Positions 11,030-21,315 of a DNA stretch of 64,000 nucleotides are shown here, piece by piece (the first letter of the stretch is position 1; each line of letters starts with the position of its first letter). A model generated the notes under the pieces. It was not told the DNA's origin. It worked only from the letters and a program-made list of their open reading frames with translations, and searched no databases. Origin of the DNA: Bolinopsis microptera. Taxonomy: Eukaryota > Ctenophora > Tentaculata > Lobata > Bolinopsidae. Made by a program: the position numbers and the translations under genes. The stretch is from NCBI RefSeq assembly GCF_026151205.1, contig NC_087078.1, positions 7,270,675 through 7,334,674 of the forward strand, given 5' to 3'.

Positions 11030-12145
11030 ATGAGTTTGCCGGCTTTAAGAAAGTTTTGGCTGTACCAACGACCGTCGCAGGTTTCTGAAACCCACAAACT
11101 ATCGGTATCCTTCGACCTGCTGGGTGAGCAGTAAAATGTTATTTATTTAATCTTTAATAAAAACAATAACCCTATAATACTGATGTAACCCCACCATTAC
11201 TATTACTAAAGAGCTGAAGTAACCGGTATTCCCGCAGAGTTTCCTTACATAACAGGGGAGTCTGAGTTGAGTGAACGAAAGTTGGCTGAAGTTGTGAACG
11301 ATGAAGTTGGTGCCAGTCTCAAGAAATACCTCAACACCAAAAAAGGACTAAGCGACTTTAGCCATGTCCCTGAAGGAGAATCAACCTCGTCAGGCTCTAA
11401 AACAGTTCTGGTGAAGACTGTTAAACAAATGCAGAGGGAAGCAGACCGCAGCAACAAGGTCCGGTTTATTGGTTTCCACCGAACTGTAAAAGAAGCTGCT
11501 GCGGAGTGCAGAGCCCGAAAGTTTGGGGAGCGACTCAGGTTCCTGCAGGGCAGGAGGAAGGTGTTGGTGGAGAAGGAGAGGGCACGGAGAGCGGAGCTCG
11601 GGCTGTCGAGGATTAAACTGCCAAAAAGGAACATCGAGAGAAGGAGCATTGAGGAGAGGAACATTGAGAAAAGGAACACTGAGTACGACTACGAGATTGG
11701 GGAAATTTCAAGAGAAAATAATACAAAATTTATCAAGATCTGCCAGCCAATGCAGTATTCTACAAGACCAGACCCCAGTAACACTGCAATTCCAAAAGGA
11801 TCTTTTAGCTCCGCGATCAGAGTCAGCTCTTTTCAAGCTATAAATGAAAGATTGCGGAAGAAACACGGCCCTTTTCACAGAATGGGAACAAAATATCCCA
11901 ATGGAGTTGTATCATTACCAACCGCATGCGATAAAAAGCTGTCTTACTCCCGATTTTTATGTAAAGAATTAGGAGCAACTTCTGTGGGTTTAAAGAAAGC
12001 GATAGGAAATAATTCTCGGTACGTTCCTATACACTTGTATGACAAACCACCACATACGATTCCAAATTTTAGTAGCGGTAGCAGTAACTTTACCTATAAG
12101 CTAAGCCGTCGATTTTCTGGTTGGTGGAATAAAAGAATAAAGTAG
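11030..12145 (+). CDS. Unrecognised basic protein, two exons, 333 aa
   Basis: Exon 1 (11030-11123) starts at an ATG, encodes MSLPALRKFWLYQRPSQ and onward, and ends at a strong GTGAGC donor. Exon 2 (11238-12145) follows a CCCGCAG acceptor in matching phase. The total is 1002 nt, 333 residues. The middle is helical and very basic, with a run of short imperfect repeats (RNIERRSIEERNIEKRNTE). The C-terminal third is Ser/Thr/Tyr-rich and also basic. There is no signal peptide or membrane segment. Long uninterrupted coding with consistent phase supports a real gene, but I do not recognise the family; a nuclear, mitochondrial or cytoskeletal role cannot be distinguished. Confidence 0.7.
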
Positions 12146-15044
12146 AAAACTTAATAATTTATCTTCTATGAACTTTGTTATTTATATTTGATGGAATTTG
12201 TTTCTAATTCTATGTTGTTTATAATTATATTCCAGTGGATCTATTGACTATCACTAACTGATTAACATATCAATAAGAATAATTACTAAAAAGATGTTCA
12301 TTAAAAACGTCTTATGCTGCCCAAAACCGAAAAGATAACATCATGATCAAGAATCAAGATTGCCATATGTTGTACTAATAATTAAATTACGTTTAAAACT
12401 GAGCTGCGCGCGTTCTCAACTTTTGTCGTGGTTGAAAAGTTTGCAGAGGTAAAGGTCAGCGTATTATTTTGTGAAATTGTGAGCGTTAACTATTTTGTTT
12501 CGTATTGTGGTCCTTGAATCGAGCGGAGTCGCGAAATAAATAACATTCTAATACGGGCACCAACACAGTTAAGAGTTGAAACGAACTTCTTACACATACT
12601 ACCCAGATATGGCATATTTCCAAAACTCACATCAACAGTCTCACTGTACGTTTTGTTGTCTGATAAGTATAAAGTAAGCGAGTACTGGAAACTGGTGCGA
12701 TAGTTTACTTCCGACCAGACATACAGGCTGAGCTATCTAATTTTCAAGAGAATTTCTCACTAAATGCTGCACTGCTCCACGTGAGAAAGTAAATTTTTAG
12801 CTCCGTACTTTTATAAACTCCTGCACGTCTCTTTCTCCTGGTGTTACGAGTCATTTGCAGGCTGATTGGTGTAGTGATGCACTTAGTACAAATTCTGGAC
12901 GAATGATTCCACCCCTGAAAACTAAAAAAGGACGATTCTTTGACACTGTCAGCCTATCTGAGAGGGGAAAGCCCTCAAGCCCAGCAGGTCATGTACCTTC
13001 GGCAGAAGCCATGTTAGGCCACTAAACCAGCTTCCTTTTTACTTCAAGCAGCGCTGCTGCAGCTGGTATATGGAAACACTTGCCCACACTGCTTTACCTG
13101 CTCACTTGTGACAATACTCCTCATGAAAAATGTGGGTTTCTTGATTTTATATTTTATGCAGGAGTGAGCTTACTAATCAGTTGATACGAGACATAACACC
13201 CTCGCATAGTGACATATTTTCGTCGCAATATACTGTAAAAACCCCTGCAGAACATTCCGTGAATTTTGTAAAGATATCCTCAGGAATTATGGAGATAATC
13301 TAATATTTGCCAAAATGTGAATTTATCATTGTTCTGTCATGTACACCTTCTTCCTGTGCTGAGTTACATGGTATATATCGCTCCAACCTGTCTTGGAACG
13401 TTGCCAACATATTTGTACTGCGGTGTGACTGTGTGAGCGCCCTCCTAAACTAAGGGCGATGATATCAAGAGCTTAGTTTAGACTTTGATATCCTGTACTG
13501 TAACGCAAATCCCCCTGATATGAAGTAGGATCTTGATTGCTGGTGAGTTTAGGGTAACAGAGATGCTGGTAAATTACCAAACATGTTGGCTTGTTGCTCA
13601 CCTTCCTTTCTGTTTGTTTGATATTCTGTTAACTTTGATGTCTACTCCTGATTAAAGTGGAGCTGTCGGCACCACTGATCCTTATGTTGGGTTGTGGCTA
13701 ATGATCAGTGCTTTTCAGAATATTCACTTGATTCTGTTTGTAGTTGTGGTCACTTGTTTGGGCCGATATGGTCTTTGATCGATTTTACGATCACATCATT
13801 CATAATCTTTTTGCTATAAAACTTTTGTGATCCACCTAGGTAGGTTTGTGATCCACCTAAGTAGGTTTGCGATGTCATTTATAGTACTGCAAACATTAAC
13901 TGAGACATCATTTCTGTTCATAATGCTTTCGGTTTGCTCATTTTATTTTAGGGCCAATACATTAAACTTACTTGTATTTAAAATCTTTAAATTACTCAAT
14001 ATCCTGCCGGATTTCCCAAAAAATCATAGCTTTTGTTGACTTGGACCAACATTTGCTGTACATAAAGACCTTGATTTCCGATGTTTTGCCACTGGCCTTT
14101 TGATAAAATATCGGTTATCAACATCAGTTATTCGTGAAGGGATCCCTGCTCAGCAAGCTATTTCGGTTCTTTTCAGGCTACACATTATACCATAATGCCT
14201 TTATGCAGCATAAGTTATGCTTTCTAAATCCGCTCGTCAGCTTTACTACACCTTAAAAACATCATCAGCGAACTAATTTTACAGCACAACTTGTTCTCTG
14301 TAACTGTTTCATCGAAGTTGAATCGTTGTGACTGTGAATAGGAACCTTGCAGTAGGAGCCTTGCAGTTAGCCAGTAGGGACATAGCTAACGTGACCTTTA
14401 TTTATCCGGCATTCTGGTAGAATTTCTCATTGATTCAGTTCACGCTAGTTCACTAGTTTAAGTTATGTACGCACTAATCCACACATTGGATAAGATATAA
14501 TGTTGAATTTACGAATCGGAATAAATGCAATGCTTCTGTTTTGATCGACTCCAGCAGGCTTCAATTTGCTAAAAATAAATTAAGAATTGATAACTTGGAG
14601 TTTCATTTCCCAATATATGATATATTATATCGGAAGTTAATGGGTTATGTTTGAAACAAGATATTATGTTTGAAATGGTACCTAGCTCCCCGTGCCAACC
14701 TGTCACCCTATCAGCTTTGTTAAAACATGAAAAATGCAACAAATGAATACCTCTTATAGCAATGCCAATGAGATTAAGCTATTTGAAATATGCAGCGAAA
14801 CAATGTTCAGACTACCCGGACTTCATCAGCTGCATCTTCCAAAAAGCACTGTATTTAATATATACAAGCAGCAACAAGGCACCTAGCAGGGGATGTTTAA
14901 TTCTGTATGATACATTAATGGTAGCGTATAGCGTACTCAGAACACGCAGAGAAGCTGTAAAAGTTAAACCCCGGACACTAAAAAACAAGTACTTCATTAC
15001 ACATGCAGCATACCCCACCTTGATAATATATAAAACAAGTACAC
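12146..15044. other. Intergenic, possible relict coding segments
   Basis: No complete gene. At 12599-12703 and 12861-13025 (+) there are protein-like open frames, the second preceded by TTTGCAG and encoding PPLKTKKGRFFDTVSLSERG and more before TAA. They may be exons or transposon relics; no family recognised. A 23-bp direct duplication, TGTGATCCACCTA followed by GTAGGTT, occurs at 13828-13868. The remainder looks featureless. Confidence 0.35.
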
Positions 15045-15316
15045 TTTCCTAATCCCCCTTGCTGGAGTTGTTGAAAGACAGGTTTGCAGTTCTTCAATGC
15101 AGCTCCGTTATAGTCGCATGACGCACATTGCTTTATACGGTCAAGGGGAGGCGTATTAGTGTCATAGTTTGAGATGCTTGCGGAGGAGTCAGCAGCTTTT
15201 GCTCCTGTCATTCTAACTAAATACTGACTTATTGCACTCAGTGTCTTTAATGTCGCGAGCTCTTGCTCTGCAGATTTGACAAGATTGATGAGTGAGGTGG
15301 GGGTGTGGTGGACATT
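15045..15316 (-). CDS. Possible single exon, unassigned (minus strand)
   Basis: Reading the minus strand from an acceptor-like CATCTGACAG, a 90-codon frame is open to a GTGTAC donor-like site at 15044. It encodes helical, Ala/Leu-rich sequence (SLINLVKSAEQELATLKTLS) followed by IKQCASCDYNGAALKNC. The composition looks coding. No partner exons were found and no family is recognised, so it could equally be a relict. Confidence 0.3.
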
Positions 15317-16020
15317 CTGTCAGATGGAGCTGTGGTGACCTGGTCCAATATGTTAAAGGGTGTTTTAAACTCCCCGCACGGCGGTGTTAGCTTCATTAGT
15401 TATCAGTTTATTACGTAAAGTCAGGGTTTGGTTTGTTAGCTCTTATAGTTGCTCGCTATAATTTGACACTGCGAAGCTGGTCAGATCAGCTACAATTTAG
15501 TCCATCTGTCGCTGTTCCTCGCTGCCTAATTTATAGATATAAATAACAATCTCCATCTACTTGTGCATGAGAGCTACCCTGTTTGGTTAATATATGCAGC
15601 TGCAGCACTTAGCCGCACAATATGCGCACAATATCCTACTTTAACAAGACAGACGCTACACGTTATAATTATTGTAAACGCCGTTCTGCGTCATGAGAGG
15701 AGAGGGATTTGCAAATGTACTCGGGCTTCTTAACACCTGCATAGTATGAAGAAGTAGTCAGTAGTTTGACGTGTGCCAGTACACTTCATTTTTACTGTTT
15801 TTATACTTGGGCGTTACCTGTCAGTTGGTACTGACTCTTCGCTGGTGAGGATTGTGATTTTCGCTCTCGTGTTTTGCTTTAAGTTAATAGATTCTGGTGT
15901 GATTTTTTGAGCTTTGTTACTTCTTTATTTGAGTTTGTTTAGTTGTGAAACCACTTATATACCTTGCTGGTTAATGGCAGGGTGGGTTAAATTATGATTG
16001 TTAAAAATATTGACCGTTAA

Positions 16021-18325
16021 CCCTTATCATACTGGGGTGCTTGGAGCTCATTCATTACTGGGGGTGGGTTGAAAGGACCCATCCCTAATAACTTTGGTTC
16101 TAGACGGTATTCAGCCACCACAAAAAGTGGAATGCTCTAGTTATACTTAGTTCTACAAGACTCATTATGTTCTAAAGGGCCAGATAGTGCACAAGTGCAC
16201 AAGATAGTCTCCTGCGTTAATTGAGAAATCACGTGGGATATCACAAGTTTATCACATGATACAGGCCTCAAAGTGATCCATGATCTCCATATAAGGAGCG
16301 GTTGTTGATCTAATTAATCCTCAGGTTACTGGGGTTGGGTTGAATCAACCCATCCCTAAGAAACGATTGTTGATTCGATTTACTCCTAGAATACTGGGGT
16401 GGGTTGAATCAACCCATCCCTAAGAAACGACTGTTTATCCGATTTACTCCTAGAATACTGGGGATGGGTTGAATCAACCCATCCCAAATCAGCCCGTATA
16501 AGGAGTGCTTGTTTTATAAATTGAGTTAAATTTTGCAGAACGCTGCAGGGATTGGTCAATCGCAAACATGAGTGTATGTGTGTGAATTTGAAAGTTGTGA
16601 ACTATGCGACTCTACTCCAAATTTCATTATCAAGGTAAATAAATTTTAGGAAAGACTCAAACAAACGAAATTTAAAAATAAGGTCAAGTTTTCGATCATA
16701 ATCAGTGTACAAAATATATAACATTTGGATATGAGTATTCGTACGAAAGAATCAATGGTTCATTTACACGAGTCACATTATGAAATAAGATGAACCTTCG
16801 TGCACATTCTAAGTCCACAACTTTGACACTGACTTTTGACCTTCGACAAACCGCAGACCTTCTTCTTGTAACCAGGTCCTGATGCGTCCTTTACACACTG
16901 AACACACCGACTAGGCAGACCTGGACTCACCAAGGGAAGCAATGGTGTGTTTGGGTCACGACTTGTATCATGATCCGTACTCCTCAGAAACTTAGGGTAT
17001 TCGGTCTCTAAGTAGCAGTTGGTAAGGGTCCAGGTGCTAAGGCCGTGCAAGGACCTGTTCCTAATAGCAGGAATGAAGAGGGCACGGGCAAGGTCTAATG
17101 GGCTTGATAGGTGTACGTGTATATCACCGAGTTGAGTGCTTTGAAGAGAATACCATACTTTGCTGGTTTGCTCTTCATGTACTGGAGAAAACTGATGCGC
17201 TTTCTAGTCGGATACAGGCATTCATCAACTGTGAGGTATTGTTCAGGTATATTAGTGCCGTGGCGAAATTAGCTTGGCACTTTTCGTAAAACTCGCGAAT
17301 TGCCGTGAACCAGTCTTTTTTCCAATGCTCTGCTCTATCGTGTCGCAACTCTTTAGTTTCAAATGTTATTTTCGTCGACAGAAAGAAGAATCTGTTCCTA
17401 GACATCACCGCAGGAAATGCTGGAAAGTCCGTCAGAAAGTGAGTAGGTAAATAGTCCGCAGATCGTCAAGGGCAGCTCCTCTCCCCGAAAGTAGATAAGG
17501 CCAATGAAAGCACACATCTCAACCTTGTCAGTTATGCTAATTATAATGTAGGTGTACTTGTTATTCATAAGAAGTTCAGGATAAGTTTTTCCATGAATTC
17601 AACGATTCGAGCGTTGGTCATGGTGTCCTTGACGTTTCAGGTTAATCTGTACATTGATGTTATTGTTGTTGTAACCCGTTCAAATAATTTACAACACCAC
17701 TTGCAGTTGAAGTTAAACATTCAGACGAATTGGAGATATTTTTACTGGCTAACAATAAAACCTTTCAATAGAGGGTCGAAAAGATACATAAACTTTAGGT
17801 TGCCATTGGTTCTTCTACTAATTAACATTATTTTAACAATTTCTTGAAACATTTATTCAAATTTTCAGATTTGTCATATTGTTTCTCGTAAACTATAGGT
17901 GTTCAAGCGGTCGGCTCAAGTGTGTTGAGTTGAGTGTAAGCTTGATTGGATTAGCCATTGACGTGCATGAAAGGGTGAAGTGCTAGACCCACTATGCCGT
18001 TCACTAGGAACCTCAATTTGGTCCCAGAGCTCCTGTATCACGTGATGTGACGCAGTATACCACGTGTTCAGCTCTAATATAGGAAGCAAAATCACTAATA
18101 GGCTAGAGAGCAAAAATTGCACTAAAATGAAGCAATTTCGGCATAATTATGCTAATAGCTCTCCGGCCGATTGAAACTTGTTGATAAAAATAATATGGCT
18201 GATAGAGGAGATGATGCTGATAAAAGTCATATAAGTCAATATAAAATTGAAATTTATTAAGTAACATTTATTTGTTACTGAACGGGAGGGATGGACGAAT
18301 CAACCCACCCCCAGTATGATAAGGG
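16021..18325. mobile_element. piggyBac-type DNA transposon (relict), TTAA-flanked
   Basis: The two ends carry inverted repeats, CCCTTATCATACTGGGG at 16021-16037 and its complement at 18309-18325. They are flanked on both sides by TTAA (16017-16020 and 18326-18329). TTAA target sites with CCC...GGG ends are diagnostic of piggyBac (family knowledge), and the interior holds a decayed piggyBac transposase on the minus strand. The left end has expanded subterminal copies of the terminal motif near 16058, 16327, 16392 and 16456, each with a GGGTTGAATCAACCC palindrome; the right end has one. Confidence 0.88.
16778..17560 (-). pseudogene. piggyBac transposase relic, frameshifted
   Basis: Blocks typical of the piggyBac transposase appear in order on the minus strand, but in different frames. 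First come NKYTYIIISITDKVEMCAFI and IYFRGEELP. Next is FPAVMSRNRFFFLST with WFTAIREFYEKCQANF. Then comes the catalytic-region block EQYLTVDECLYPTRKRISF with YMKSKPAKYGI (VDE at 17221-17229). Finally, at 16778-17050, there is the C-terminal Cys-rich zinc finger (CVQC ... CQSCGLRMC). At least two frameshifts and a stop after VIYTYTYQAH separate the blocks, and the part between the middle of the catalytic domain and the zinc finger is largely missing. Not functional. Confidence 0.85.
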
Positions 18326-18329
18326 TTAA

Positions 18330-21315
18330 AATATGGCGGGATGCACGAAAAACCGGTAAATTATAACGGTCATGATTTCACTGGAAATCTTCAATTACCA
18401 CAAGAAAATTGCTGATTTTTTTCGAATCTTTTAGATTTTTGGCACCATTCTTGGTTCAATTTCATGAATGAACAGCGTATAACAACAGAGTAAAAATCAT
18501 CAATTAATACTATTGTCATGAAGCAAAGTGATTTGAACTTGAAGGAGGAAAATGTTATCGTTTATCTTATAGGACCAGCCTGTATTATTATAAATATAAC
18601 TACTTGCATATATTTGTCTTTACGTTAGGAAGCAACTTTGAGCATATTAGGACCACACAGCTACGGGAACATCAAAAATGGACTCGGCGGTTAATATTAT
18701 GACCGTTAAAAATACCGACCGTTAAAAATATGGCGGAAAGGCCCAATTACAACTGCCTATTTTTTACCGCCATAATATTAGCGGGTAAGGTATGTTCAAT
18801 TAAACATCACAAAAATAGCAATAATTTTTGTTGAATTAGTTTAAAATATGCTTGGGAATTACATTATACAGGAATTTAACTGTCAACAACAGTACTACTA
18901 CTAGTAAGGATATTGGCACTTTTTGTTAATTTTCACCCTTCTGGAAGACAAGAAAACGATTTCATCGATTTAATCGTTATACTAACAATGAAACTTTGAA
19001 AGCTGAATTTATTTAAAGAAATAATATGCCTGATAGTAAATACAAAGCTTCCGCTTCACTTCGCTTCACCTTTTTAGCAGTAGTATTATATATTAGTAGC
19101 ATTGAATTGCAATTGTTTAGCTATGTTTAAGTTCTTCAGCCTTCAACAGTGTTTGCAACATACCTCTACAACAGTGGACACACTCAAAGGTTCCATTTTA
19201 CCGTTGGTGTTATGTTCATTGAACTGCAATTTTTCTGCTATATTCAGTAGTAAATATATTGAAATTGGTGCTGAACTAATTAAGCTGAAATCCCTCCATC
19301 CGGTTTTAACTATTAGTCTCAACAAATACTGCACAAATCAGAGATCTATATCCAGTACTGGCAGCACCAGTATTTATTTTTAATTTTATGAGCTGCTGCC
19401 AGCGAGGCTGATTAAATCTCGTAATTCTAATACTCAGTTAATTGGAAGATAATTGCCCATTAACAAGTGACCGAATAGCGGCTTCAGAAAGTCAGAACAG
19501 GTAGAATTATTAAGACGCTGCGTGTAGGAATGTGTGTTCTAATTAGTTTCTGTTACTGTTGTCCTATCATTGGTGTTCCAGTGTCACCGTGTACTGTGAG
19601 ATAATGTTACCAGAATTAGGGTGTTCAGAGCATTTACCTCGTCACGCTGTTTTCAATGTTTATTCTAATTTTTATTAGGTAGATTGAGTTTCTCGTCTGT
19701 CTTTTCTCTACATTCCTTCTTAAATAGATTTGTACATTGTACAGCGCATTGGCTTGATCTTGATCCAGGTTAGTCGTAATTGATCAAATTGAGATTGTTT
19801 GTTGTTATTGAAAGTCGTTTCGTTCGTTAAAGCTTGTTTTTAGCTTGTTTCAGTTATGAAACGTAGTCGTCATAAAGCAGGCGGTATAAATAGAACATAT
19901 GCAATTGATAACATATATTATCAAATTATCTAAGATATTATGCTAGCTACTGCTAGTAGCTACTTGCGAACCAATAGCGCGCAATGTGTCGACTCTGAAA
20001 CCCATGAAAATTGTCGGCTTATTTGGAGATGTTTACGAGAACGTTAAACTAATTAGCAAGTAATTAGGCGCTAATTACTCTAGTTTTCGAGATCTTCTTC
20101 CTGTGGGAACCGTTTGTGAGCTTCTTACGATATATCACGTAGTTTGTAATGAATTGTATTCTAACAAGTGTGGAACAGTGTCATGTGATTAGTGTATGGG
20201 TTCCTTCTAAACACGACAAGTTTTTAGTTTTTAAGTTTTTAGCCTATGGTATACTTTTTACGATACCTGCGATATATCATACCATGTTTTTCTGTTACGT
20301 AACTTACAATTAATCTCGCTACCTTTCTTATGTGTTGAAAAGTCTTGAGCTATTGCAGTTGACACGCCCAGAAATAGTCGACTTTAGTCCTAACTCTAAT
20401 CACGACTGGTAGAAGTCTTTACTACATTTGTGACAGAAACAAAACGAACCTTCTGTTGATTTAATCACGGACAGCTTGTTATTTCGTTACGTGTTTGTTA
20501 CTGTGTACGAGATATTGAATTTGATATTTGATCTCCCTCAATACAACAACGTCTCCTTGACATCTTCATTTGTTTAACTTTACGGCCCCCGTACCTTATA
20601 TTATATATAATATAGGATATTATATAGGGTGTACACTTTACTGATCTGTCAATCACCATTCTCTCGCTGCTTCTCTTTAAACCTACACTTTATTCGTTAT
20701 TGTTTGCCTAATTTTATTTAATTTTATCTATTCAGCTGCATTTATAACAGTACTTAATAACAATTATAATAAAAATTATAATAATAATTATAATAGTTAA
20801 ATGAGCTCTATCTCTACTATTGTTTAACAAAACTCGTCCGTTAGATTATATGTGAAACTGTTGTATACTCTAACCAGGAGTATGATTACTACATTGTATA
20901 CGTGTTGTTATTAATAAAATATCATTAATTTAAATAGTACAATGTCATAACACATGATCCTCACCTTGACAGCACACATCATGTGCCAGCTTTCATTAGT
21001 TTTATTACTTTCCACCAATAATTCACACTTATAACCTACCAGAATAACATGTTATTATGTTAGCTGTGAGCGGCATTATGCGGTAATGTGCGCCATTACA
21101 TCACACATGAACGTATTATAGCAACACATTATAACATTACATAGCACAACAATTATTATTAATGTTAAACAAGTTTCCAACCTTCAGGTAAACACTATGG
21201 ATACCACGTGACCAACACAGAACAATGAAACTAGTGTAAAAGAACTCTTAGAGTCTACTGTAGTGCTAACAATACGCACTTTCTGCTTAGTAGCTCTAGT
21301 TTGTTACCAGTAACT
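18330..21315. other. Intergenic, AT-rich; one short dispersed repeat
   Basis: No supported gene. At 18692-18785 there is a small repeat with inverted TAATATTATG ends and two GACCGTTAAAAAT units. It resembles the sequence flanking the piggyBac insertion. The rest is AT-rich and includes the Ser-rich gene's upstream region from about 20.6 kb; no promoter motif can be named with confidence. Confidence 0.5.
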
